From an uncultured Saprospiraceae bacterium (GTDB lineage Bacteria > Bacteroidota > Bacteroidia > Chitinophagales > Saprospiraceae), in the NCBI GenBank assembly GCA_937951615.1, contig CALFBH010000006.1, positions 36,326 to 100,325 of the forward strand: DNA of 64,000 bases, read 5' to 3'. The notes beneath the pieces are model-generated. The model did no database searches. It had not been told where the DNA came from and worked only from the letters and a program-made list of their open reading frames with translations. This document shows positions 40,695 to 49,449 of this stretch, in pieces. Both the position numbers and the translations under genes were made by a program. Every line of letters starts with the position of its first letter. The first letter of the stretch is position 1.

Positions 40695-41069
40695 ATGAAA
40701 ATACTTATCTGTGAAGATGAAGAAATTATGCTAACAGCATTAGAATTTCGACTCAAAAAACAAGGCTTTGAAGTTATCCGTGCTGAAGACGGACAGGTAG
40801 CGATAGATAAAATTCGTACCGAAGACCCTGACCTCATCATTGCTGATATTATGATGCCACATGTCACCGGATTGGAACTGATTAAATTTGTCAGGGAAGA
40901 TCTGAGAAAAGATATTCCGGTTATCGTAATCTCTGCACTGGAACTGGACGAAGTAGTGCTGGAAGCCTCTAGGCTGGGTGCCAACGATTTTATCGCCAAA
41001 CCCTTCCGCCCGATAGAACTTATTATTCGTATCCGCAGGATATTTCAGGAATTAGAACTGTCCAGCTGA
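40695..41069 (+). CDS. Single-domain response regulator (REC)
   Basis: ILICEDEEIMLTALEFRLKKQG; DLIIADIMMPHVTGLELIKFVRE; DFIAKPFRPIELI. Confidence 0.9.
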   Translation: MKILICEDEEIMLTALEFRLKKQGFEVIRAEDGQVAIDKIRTEDPDLIIADIMMPHVTGLELIKFVREDLRKDIPVIVISALELDEVVLEASRLGANDFIAKPFRPIELIIRIRRIFQELELSS

Positions 41070-41077
41070 TGTTTTTG

Positions 41078-41186
41078 GTCGATGGTCAATAGTCGATAGA
41101 AAAGGCAATACATTTTGCTTTGCAAAATGCCTGAAAACGGAATGATTTATTTTACAGCTATCGTCTATCGACCATGGACTATCGAC
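41078..41186. repeat. Composite cassette: GTCGATGGTCAATAGTCGATAG / CATTTTGC-TTT-GCAAAATG / inverted CTATCGACCATGGACTATCGAC
   Basis: Arms 41078-41099 and 41165-41186; central palindrome 41111-41129. Confidence 0.85.
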
Positions 41187-41193
41187 TTTTTTT

Positions 41194-43980
41194 CTAAAAA
41201 ACAAAAGGATCGGCTCGATTTCGGGAATACGGAATTTTCAGAAAATCCAGCGAGGACGGCTTTACGCGAAGGAAAAAAGAATATGTTCGACGTTCTGGCT
41301 GCCAGCTAAAACCTGTCTCCCAGCAATGGAGATCACGGTAAAAGGATAAATCGGGATAGCTGACGCGCTTGCGCACAAAATCATAACCAATATTTCCGAC
41401 ATCCATACTGAGTTTATCCGTCAGGTTGAATTTAGTGCGACTAAGGTTGAGGTTGTTGGTCGTAATTTTGATGGTGTCTTTGCCATTTTCAAAAGCATTA
41501 CTCACACGGAAAGAATAGGAAAAAGTGAGCGAGCCGATGAATTGTTTACCTCGATTGGTATTAGGCTTATTGTCGCTTTCGGTCTTATCTTTCTTAAAGG
41601 CTTCTTCTATGTCGCGAGGATTGAGTCGGGTACTGAGATTGACAAATCCACCTGTAAAACGAGCCAATCGTTTATTGGCTTTCCATTCATAAATGTCCAC
41701 CGTTCTACCATCATTATCGCGGGAATAAGGATCAAAATTTGCACCAAAACGCAGATCCACGACTTTGAATAATTTGGTATTTCCATTCGCAGAAATCTGG
41801 CTTAAATTAAGCGAATCCGCAGCAAAATTATAAGCTGAACTGACATTAAAACTGTTCAGTAATTTGACTTTTTTGAGTTCTTGTGCCGTATCTCGTCGAG
41901 TCCGAAATTTACCTTCCAGTGTATTGGCTATACTGAATGACATGGATGATTGCCGCCCACCACGCGGCACTGTTCCATACAAGCCACCGTCAAAAGGCGA
42001 ATAAATAGCTACCGAATCCGGGTAACGATTGTCCACTTGCACTTCTTCATAATACTTCCAAAACTCCCTTTCGTAGTCCGGCGAAAAATTCATAGATACA
42101 GAAGGCCGCATTACATGCCGAATCGCCTGTCCTTTTTTGCCCAAAGGCAACATCCCATACAACGTCGTATTTATGCTCACCCCACCCGATACTTCCCGCA
42201 AGGAACGAAAACCAAATTTATCGCCATCTATAATCTGACCAAAATCCGTCGTGTCCATACTAATGCTGTTGATGAGCGTATCACCTTCAGCCGTAATCTC
42301 AAAAATGGTGTCTGTTTCTATGACGTTTTCAGCGTCGAAGGTACGAGCCAAAGTGTTGAAATACCATTTTTCGGAATAACGAACATTGGGCGTAACGGTA
42401 AAATATTTTGCAAGATTAAAACTCGCACTAACAGGCAAATCGTGGCGCACACCGTATTCCATATCATCAAAGACTTCTCTGGTAAAAAGCAGGGTGTCTT
42501 TGGTTTGAATCCGATTTTCCGCACGAGCGGTATAGCGCATATTTATTTTTTCGTACCAACGATCCTTGCCGATTTTGTTTTTTCTTTCAAATGGATTAAT
42601 CTGTGAAACCCGAAAATCAACTTGTGGGAAGTTAATCGTCATATCGCGGGTATTGGTATTTTGGCTATGCGAAAAACTGGTCGATAGGGAATAAGGTTTG
42701 CCAGGAAAACGTTTGCTCAAGGATACATTAGAACTCAGCGTATTGGTCAGAACGCTTTGCGCATCATTATAATTATTCGTGAAAAACGAACCCGTTCCCA
42801 AATTCAAACTTGCACTGAAAGTGCGTGTCGGATGCGCGCTGGCAGCCTGCGAATGGTTCCATCGGATATTAAAATCCTGTTCTCTACCATAACCAGGAAC
42901 ACCTTTGATGTCCAGTTTTCGATAAGAAAAACTCAGCCCAAACCCACCATTATATTTGTAGCGTTTGGTATAATTGGAACTGGCACTCAATCCCCAGCTT
43001 CCTCGCGTATATATATCACCAGTCACCTGCAAATCGAGATAATCATTAAGTGCTTTATAATAACCAATATTGCGTAAGCCAAAACCCAGCGTCGGTGAAA
43101 ATTCGTAATTGCGAGGAAAGATCAGCCCAGAACGTTGTCCTTGTTTTAAGGGAAAAAAACCAAAAGGCAGCCAAAGCGGAGTAGGAACGTGCTCAATTTC
43201 TACATTAGAACCACCAACCACAATCAATTTATTGGGAATAATTTTTGCCCGACTACTGCGAATACCAAAATGCGGATCTTCGGCATTACAAGTCGTGTAG
43301 AGTGTGCCTTTTGCGAAAGCAATGTCTTCATGGTCAGCATCTTTCTGACTCCGCAAATCGAATTTTACACTACTCGACAATAAATAACCATCACCTTCTT
43401 CTGTGCGGACATTATAGACCTTGCCCTTATTTGTCCTGTAATTATAGCGGATGGTGTCAGAGTTGAATTGCTGCTCACCATCTATAAATTCGGGACGACC
43501 GACATAATTACCCAGACTGTCTTCATATCCATAAGCGACTGCAATATCATTTGCCCAATCAAAAATAATGCGGTCGGCTTTGAGTGTCATGTCTTCATAA
43601 ACCAAAGAGGCATTACCAAATAAATATATCCGCTCTCCCGCCACATCGTACAACATAGAATCCGAGGCTTCATATTCAACCTCAGCCGACAAAGAATCAC
43701 TGGAATATTTAATCGATGTAGGGCGAAAAGCTGTTGTGGTGTCTGTATTGAAAGTTGGATTATTGGCTTTCTTCACAGCCGCCCGAGCTTCCTCAAATCG
43801 TTGTCGAATACTATCCGTAACTGGAATTTTATTGGTGCCTTTACCCGTACCGATGAGTTCTGTTTTCTCGGATTCATTAGCCGGCTCGCCAGTTTCCTGC
43901 GCATAGACGCCTATCGAACTGCATAAAAACAGAACAAATAATGCTTTAATAAATAAATTTGTACGGTATTTGTAAGGCAT
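41194..43980 (-). CDS. lptD: LPS-assembly protein LptD-like outer membrane protein
   Basis: OstA-like N-terminal domain (YEASDSMLYDVAGERIYLFGNASLVYEDMTLKADRIIFDW) then a large beta-barrel; PLWLPFGFFPLKQGQRSGLIFPRNYEFSPTLGFGLRNIGYY. Confidence 0.85.
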   Translation of the reverse strand: MPYKYRTNLFIKALFVLFLCSSIGVYAQETGEPANESEKTELIGTGKGTNKIPVTDSIRQRFEEARAAVKKANNPTFNTDTTTAFRPTSIKYSSDSLSAEVEYEASDSMLYDVAGERIYLFGNASLVYEDMTLKADRIIFDWANDIAVAYGYEDSLGNYVGRPEFIDGEQQFNSDTIRYNYRTNKGKVYNVRTEEGDGYLLSSSVKFDLRSQKDADHEDIAFAKGTLYTTCNAEDPHFGIRSSRAKIIPNKLIVVGGSNVEIEHVPTPLWLPFGFFPLKQGQRSGLIFPRNYEFSPTLGFGLRNIGYYKALNDYLDLQVTGDIYTRGSWGLSASSNYTKRYKYNGGFGLSFSYRKLDIKGVPGYGREQDFNIRWNHSQAASAHPTRTFSASLNLGTGSFFTNNYNDAQSVLTNTLSSNVSLSKRFPGKPYSLSTSFSHSQNTNTRDMTINFPQVDFRVSQINPFERKNKIGKDRWYEKINMRYTARAENRIQTKDTLLFTREVFDDMEYGVRHDLPVSASFNLAKYFTVTPNVRYSEKWYFNTLARTFDAENVIETDTIFEITAEGDTLINSISMDTTDFGQIIDGDKFGFRSLREVSGGVSINTTLYGMLPLGKKGQAIRHVMRPSVSMNFSPDYEREFWKYYEEVQVDNRYPDSVAIYSPFDGGLYGTVPRGGRQSSMSFSIANTLEGKFRTRRDTAQELKKVKLLNSFNVSSAYNFAADSLNLSQISANGNTKLFKVVDLRFGANFDPYSRDNDGRTVDIYEWKANKRLARFTGGFVNLSTRLNPRDIEEAFKKDKTESDNKPNTNRGKQFIGSLTFSYSFRVSNAFENGKDTIKITTNNLNLSRTKFNLTDKLSMDVGNIGYDFVRKRVSYPDLSFYRDLHCWETGFSWQPERRTYSFFLRVKPSSLDFLKIPYSRNRADPFVF

Positions 43981-44167
43981 ATATATTGTAATGATTGAAT
44001 TGGAGAATGATTGAATAAGAGAATGTTTTTGTTTTATCATTCACTCATTTCTCCACGACCACAAAAAACAGCATAATTTTGATGAAAAAAAAGTTGTTAG
44101 TACTTCATTTAACAAAAAATTGGCATAAAGTGTGGTGTTTTTAGACTACATTAACACAAATGAAACA

Positions 44168-44959
44168 ATGAGAAATCTGTTATTACTTATTTTACTGGTA
44201 TTTTGCATGTCTTTTTATATAGACGGCAAAAGTGATGCCTCAGTTGGGCAGACGCCTGGACAGGTCGTGCGCACAGTCGTCATTGACCCCGGACATGGAG
44301 GGAAAGACATGGGCTGTACTGGCGCACATTCAGAGGAAAAACACATTGTATTGTCTATCGCAAAAAAGCTGGGCAATATGATAGAAGCCAACTTTTCTGA
44401 TGTTCAGGTGGTTTATACCAGAGAGCAGGATGAGTTTGTGCCTTTATATGAAAGGGCGGAAATTGCCAATCAAAATCAGGGCGATGTATTTATTTCTATT
44501 CATTGCAATGCGGTGAACAAAAAGTACATCAAAGGTACAGAGACTTTTATAATGGGACTCGGCAAAGGCGGTTCGATTTCTGATGTTGCCCGTCGGGAAA
44601 ACGAAGTCATCACACTGGAAGAAAATTTCATCAACACCTACGGTTTTCATCCCGATTCAGATGAAGGCTATATTATTTTCAATTTGATACAAAACGCTTA
44701 CGAGGCACAAAGTATCCGGCTTGCCGCCAATATGGAAACAGAATTTAAGCAATCCACAGGACGGGAAAGTCGAGGAGTGAAAAAAGAACCTTTCATCGTC
44801 TTGCGCATGACAGATATGCCAAGCGTGCTGGTAGAATCAGGTTTCCTGACCAATACAGAGGACGAAAATTTTCTCCTGTCGGAAACCGGACAAACCCAAA
44901 TGGCAGAAGCCATGTGGCGGGCTTTTAGCAATTATAAAAAAGAAGTAGAAGAGCGTTAA
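44168..44959 (+). CDS. N-acetylmuramoyl-L-alanine amidase (Amidase_3)
   Basis: VVIDPGHGGKDMGCTGAHSEEKHIVLSIAKKLG; FISIHCNAVNKKYIKGTETF; PSVLVESGFLTNTEDE. Confidence 0.92.
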   Translation: MRNLLLLILLVFCMSFYIDGKSDASVGQTPGQVVRTVVIDPGHGGKDMGCTGAHSEEKHIVLSIAKKLGNMIEANFSDVQVVYTREQDEFVPLYERAEIANQNQGDVFISIHCNAVNKKYIKGTETFIMGLGKGGSISDVARRENEVITLEENFINTYGFHPDSDEGYIIFNLIQNAYEAQSIRLAANMETEFKQSTGRESRGVKKEPFIVLRMTDMPSVLVESGFLTNTEDENFLLSETGQTQMAEAMWRAFSNYKKEVEER

Positions 44960-44963
44960 ATTT

Positions 44964-45113
44964 GTCCATAGTCCATGGTCGATAGTCCATAGCTGATATT
45001 TGACAATGTGCCCACTTTTTAAGCTTCATACGCATTTTGCAAAGCAAAATGAAATACTAAAATGGCTTAAAAATTTAAAAATAGCCATCGACTATGGACC
45101 ATGGACTATCGAC
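44964..45113. repeat. Composite cassette: GTCCATAGTCCATGGTCGATAGTCCATAGCT / CATTTTGC-AAA-GCAAAATG / inverted arm
   Basis: Arms 44964-44993 and 45083-45113; central palindrome 45033-45051. Confidence 0.85.
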
Positions 45114-45274
45114 GAAGCCGAACATAATTGTAAGGTTAGCATCAACAAATTCATAGGTTTAACGTATAACAAATTTAATCTTTCAAAATGATTTTCTACT
45201 TTTACGCTCGTTTTGGAATGGAAATCTAAAAACATACTCCAAACTCTTGATCATCAAAAAATAAAAATAACACA

Positions 45275-46324
45275 TTGAAAATATCTAATGAAGTAAGAGT
45301 CGCGATCCTTGCCATACTGGCGATTTTTATTTTTGTATATGGTTTTAATTACCTGAAAGGTAAAGACCTGTTTAGCCGTACAAATTATTATTACGCCATT
45401 TACGATGATGTAGGTGGGCTAGGAAAATCTGCAATTGTAACGGTCAATGGCTATAATGTTGGTTCCGTCACCAATCTGGAACTAACAGATAATCTGAAAA
45501 TTATTGTCGAACTGAGTCTGGAACACGAGCTAAGTTTGCCCAAAGATGCGGTAGTGGACATATACAGCCCCGACCCACTTAGTGGGAAAGCTGTCCGACT
45601 AGTCTATGCTGGTAAGTGTAGCAGCAATTGTGCAAAGTCTGGCGACACCCTGAAAGGTCAAACAACGGGACTAGTTGCCTCTCTGACTGGCGATATGTCG
45701 GAATCATTAAACGATGCAAAAGATGCACTTTCCGGCGCAGTATCTGCTGGACTGGATTCGCTGAACAAGAAATTTGCCAGTGAAGGCGAAGCCATTGGCG
45801 ATAGTTTCAATGACATACAAAGCATCCTGAAAAACCTGAAACGCAGTACAGGAAAACTAGACAAACTGCTAGAAGGTTCGACTGATAATATTAAAAAGAC
45901 ACTAGATAATTTACAACTTGCCACTTCTAATCTCAAAACAACCAAAGAACAATTGGATCGCGTACTGAATAATGCAGAAACATTTACCGTAAAGGTAAAC
46001 GAAATAGACCTGAAAGGCACATTGAACAAAACAATGGGCGGCGTAGATGATGCAGTTTCACAGGCAACCAATACGCTCAAGAAAGCAGACGATGCCATTG
46101 CCAGCGTAGATGACCTGATGAAAAAAGTAAAAGACGGCAGCGGCTCTATCGCCGAATTGATGAACGATGAAGCCAAATTGTACAACAACCTAAACGAAGC
46201 CACCCTGGATTTACAATTGCTGCTTCAGGATGTCCGACTCAATCCTAAACGATATATCCGCCTGTTCCGCAAAAAGTCACCAGAATATGCATTACCAGCA
46301 GACGATCCTGCGAGAGGGGAGTGA
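45275..46324 (+). CDS. MCE/MlaD family lipid-transport protein
   Basis: TTG start; N-terminal TM; YAIYDDVGGLGKSAIVTVNGYNVGSVTNLELTDN; Ala/Asp-rich coiled coil. Confidence 0.88.
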   Translation: MKISNEVRVAILAILAIFIFVYGFNYLKGKDLFSRTNYYYAIYDDVGGLGKSAIVTVNGYNVGSVTNLELTDNLKIIVELSLEHELSLPKDAVVDIYSPDPLSGKAVRLVYAGKCSSNCAKSGDTLKGQTTGLVASLTGDMSESLNDAKDALSGAVSAGLDSLNKKFASEGEAIGDSFNDIQSILKNLKRSTGKLDKLLEGSTDNIKKTLDNLQLATSNLKTTKEQLDRVLNNAETFTVKVNEIDLKGTLNKTMGGVDDAVSQATNTLKKADDAIASVDDLMKKVKDGSGSIAELMNDEAKLYNNLNEATLDLQLLLQDVRLNPKRYIRLFRKKSPEYALPADDPARGE

Positions 46325-46580
46325 TTTGGGGTATTGAGTTATTAGTGATTGGTTGATTGAGTAAGTGGAAATACAAATCCAAACGTCAAATTAAAATTCA
46401 AAAAAGTATTGACAATAAGCCAATTATGTAAATTGAAAGTGGCGTTTAGTTGAGTCCAAGCACTTAATTGGTTGATTAAGTTGCTGCCATTGCGACTGAA
46501 ACTGCCACTGCTACTAAAATTAATAATTGAAACGACTATTGAAACTAAAACTGCTATTGCGACTGATACTGCCACTGCTC
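46322..46580. repeat. Tandem assortment of three repeat families (TGATTGG, AAATAC/CAAATT, ACTGCC hexamer) spanning the gap and entering the next CDS
   Basis: tgatttggggtattgagttattagtgattggttgattg; gtggaaatacaaatccaaacgtcaaatt; gcgactgaaactgccactgctact...attgcgactgatactgccactgctc. Confidence 0.8.
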
Positions 46581-48425
46581 GTCACCCCATTCTTCGCTGT
46601 GGCGCAAATCGGTCTCCCAGAAGCACCGCCACCCGACACCACAGGCAAGCGAGTGAAAATAGAAAACGCAAAAGTCGTGCAATGGGTCAGAGATGGCGAT
46701 GATGTGCAGGAACAACTAGTGGGCGATGTCGTCCTGTTTCACAAAGGCACACACATGTATTGCGACAGTGCGGTAATGACTAAAGATATTGCTCGGGCTT
46801 ATGGCAATGTCGTGATTGAACAAGACTCCCTCACCATATACGCCAATGCCTTAAGATATGCAGTCGATACCCGAAAAGCCACTTTCTACGATGAAGTCGT
46901 GATGGACAATGGAGATCAACGGCTCTTTACCGACAAACTAGACTACGATATAGATACCGAAATTGCAGAATACCATGAGGGCGCGAAGCTGGAAAGCGAA
47001 AACCTCAATATCAGTAGTCAGCACGGCTATTATCATTCCGAAACAGGGCAAGCTTACTTCAAAGGCGAAGTTGTGGTCGTCGATTCCAATTTTACCCTAC
47101 AGGCAGATACCCTGCATTACGATACCGAAAAAGAAATGTCCTACTTCCACGGCCCGACGGATATCGAAACTGAAACCGATAAAATATATTGTGAAGCTGG
47201 TTTTTACGATGCCAAAAACCAATATGCAGAGTTTGAAAAAAATGTACGGTTCAAAGGCGAAAACCGGGACGCCACAGCTGATAAGATTATTTACGATGGC
47301 GAAACGGGCAAAACCTATTTTGAAGGAAAAACCAATTTTCAGGACGAGAACCGAACCATCATAGCAGACGATTCGGGCTATGATGCTGACCAGCAAATAT
47401 CCAAATTTAGAGGCAGCGTACAAATTGCCGATTCTGTGCAGACGATTTATGCGGATAGCGTATATTATTACGAAGAAGAGGAATTTACAAGGGCCTGGGG
47501 TTATGTGGTGGTAGAAAGCGGCGACCAGACCATCTGGGCAGACAGCCTGAAATTCGACCAGGCAACGTCTTCTGGCAAAGCCTGGGGAAATGTGGTCATC
47601 AAAGACAGCACACAACACGTCTGGGCAGATCGCGCAGATTACAGACAAACCGACCGTTCCGGCACAGCAGAAGGGGATGTCCTGCTCATCAATCACGAAC
47701 AAGAAATCATTATAGACTGCGAGCGAGCAGTTTTTAATGACAGCACCTCCTATATCCATGCTACGGGGCGACCGCTCATGCGCTCTCTGGTCAGTGGCGA
47801 CACCTTATACCTCGCTGCCGATACGCTCTTATCCTTCAAGCCCGATATCAATAAAGACGAACGAACTTTGATTGCTAATAATAATGTCCGGATTTCCAAA
47901 AGCGACTTCCAGGCAGTCAGCGATTCGCTCATTTATTCCTCAGAAGATTCAGTTTTTCGTTTTTATAAAATAGACAACCATCCGGTCGTCTGGTCAGATA
48001 CCAGCCAGTTTTCGGCGGATACCATTTTCATTTTTCAAAAGAATGAAGAGATGGATAAAATTGACCTAATCCACAAGGCATTTATCATCAATGAAATGGA
48101 CTCCACGTTCTACAACCAAATCAAAGGCAAAGACATATTTGTCCGCTTCAAAAATAATGAAGTCCGCAAAATGGATGTCAAAGGCAATGGTGAAACCATT
48201 TACTACATCCGCGACGACGGAGGTGCCTATACAGGTGTCAATCAGACCGAATGCAGCGATATGCTCATCAATTTTGGAGATAATGAGGTGAAACAAATCT
48301 ACTTCTACCGACAACCGAAAGCCACCATATTCCCCATGAAACAAATCAACCACCAAACCCTCCGACTAGAAAATTTTGAATGGCTGGATACGTTGCGACC
48401 GGACTCGCCTTATGATGTGCGGTAG
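46527..48425 (+). CDS. OstA/LptA-like organic solvent tolerance protein
   Basis: TTG start forced by TAA at 46524; signal peptide MKRLLKLKLLLRLILPLLVTPFFAVAQ; repeated ADxxxYD...A.F.G.V OstA strands. Confidence 0.82.
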   Translation: MKRLLKLKLLLRLILPLLVTPFFAVAQIGLPEAPPPDTTGKRVKIENAKVVQWVRDGDDVQEQLVGDVVLFHKGTHMYCDSAVMTKDIARAYGNVVIEQDSLTIYANALRYAVDTRKATFYDEVVMDNGDQRLFTDKLDYDIDTEIAEYHEGAKLESENLNISSQHGYYHSETGQAYFKGEVVVVDSNFTLQADTLHYDTEKEMSYFHGPTDIETETDKIYCEAGFYDAKNQYAEFEKNVRFKGENRDATADKIIYDGETGKTYFEGKTNFQDENRTIIADDSGYDADQQISKFRGSVQIADSVQTIYADSVYYYEEEEFTRAWGYVVVESGDQTIWADSLKFDQATSSGKAWGNVVIKDSTQHVWADRADYRQTDRSGTAEGDVLLINHEQEIIIDCERAVFNDSTSYIHATGRPLMRSLVSGDTLYLAADTLLSFKPDINKDERTLIANNNVRISKSDFQAVSDSLIYSSEDSVFRFYKIDNHPVVWSDTSQFSADTIFIFQKNEEMDKIDLIHKAFIINEMDSTFYNQIKGKDIFVRFKNNEVRKMDVKGNGETIYYIRDDGGAYTGVNQTECSDMLINFGDNEVKQIYFYRQPKATIFPMKQINHQTLRLENFEWLDTLRPDSPYDVR

Positions 48426-48465
48426 TTGGTGATTGGTATATTGGGTGATTAGGGTATTGGGGCAG
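48422..48465 (+). repeat. TGATTGG/GGGTATTG repeat starting on the stop codon
   Basis: ggtagttggtgattggtatattgggtgattagggtattgg. Confidence 0.65.
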
Positions 48466-48655
48466 AAACCAAGAAGTCCAGTTTACAAGCGAAGCGATGT
48501 AAGCGCAGACGAAGTCACTCTACACCGAAGGAAGGAGAGGTTAGGTGAGGCAACAGGACAAAAACCACCTACCGACAAGCATCCAGCCATTTTTTTGCAG
48601 CCTGCGTATTCGGATGTGCTTCGCCTAGTGCATTTGAGAATATGCCATAGGCTTT

Positions 48656-48740
48656 CGGAATTGACCATTAATTGATTTGCGAAATAGGCGGATGGAAAGC
48701 TCATCTTTTTAGCACCTGAACCAATTAATGGTCAATTCCG
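48656..48740. repeat. 19-bp perfect inverted repeat with 47-nt loop
   Basis: CGGAATTGACCATTAATTG (48656-48674) / CAATTAATGGTCAATTCCG (48722-48740). Confidence 0.8.
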
Positions 48741-48915
48741 TAGGCTTTTTAAAACTTCCTTTGACAGGTATTAGGGAACGATACAGATTCCCGTATCGCT
48801 CAAATCCTATAATATTGATGCAAATTAAACACATTTTAATTCCAAAATAATATTTTTTGATTTAAAATCAACACAAATTGTTGATTTGGGTGTGTATTTT
48901 GCTTATATTGTTCAA

Positions 48916-48981
48916 CGTACCGCCGACTTCAGTCGCCGAGTGTACACTTTACTCAAGCGGCGACTGAAGTTGCCGATACGG
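48916..48981. repeat. Inverted pair of GAA-core palindromes
   Basis: cgtaccgccgacttcagtcgccg ... cggcgactgaagttgccgatacg. Confidence 0.75.
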
Positions 48982-49253
48982 AGAGAAATCCAAATATTTG
49001 TTTTAAAACAAATTGAATAAAAATAGTTTTGTTAATTTTTTAAACGTATTCCTTGTCGGAAAATGGTTCAAAAAATGCAAATATTCTTTTTGTCAAAATG
49101 CAATACAAATTAATGAAAATTGTAAATTGTTTGTGCTGCCTGCGAATCAAGCCTATTAGAATCAATAGTTTTTAAGGGCTTGAAAAACAATTTAAATAAA
49201 AAAATAATACATAAAATTTTGCACAAATTTTAAACAAAAAAACTCTTAACAAT

Positions 49254-49262
49254 TTATCCACA
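49254..49262 (+). promoter_or_regulatory. Consensus DnaA box TTATCCACA in AT-rich DNA upstream of dnaB
   Basis: Exact TTATNCACA match; only one seen. Confidence 0.4.
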
Positions 49263-49449
49263 CTTGTCAACATTATATTAACAAAGGGATAAGGATGCAC
49301 ATTTTGGTTGATGCCTGTTTTCGGACTTTTCGACTTAGTTTTGCAGTCCTGACAATGAGGGAATGAATGGGCGAGAGAATGGATGATTTTTTAATGCGTC
49401 ATTTTCTCATTCACACATTCTTGCATCCACTCATTCAATGTGATAAAAT

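Noticed and set aside
41542-43466. Plus-strand ORFs, including a 218-aa ORF at 41950-42606
   Set aside because: Antisense to lptD; basic composition typical of shadow ORFs.
47097-48356. Minus-strand ORFs of 220, 60 and 96 aa
   Set aside because: Antisense to the OstA-like gene.
49254-49262. Chromosomal replication origin
   Set aside because: Only one perfect DnaA box and no GC-skew information; kept as a low-confidence regulatory site.
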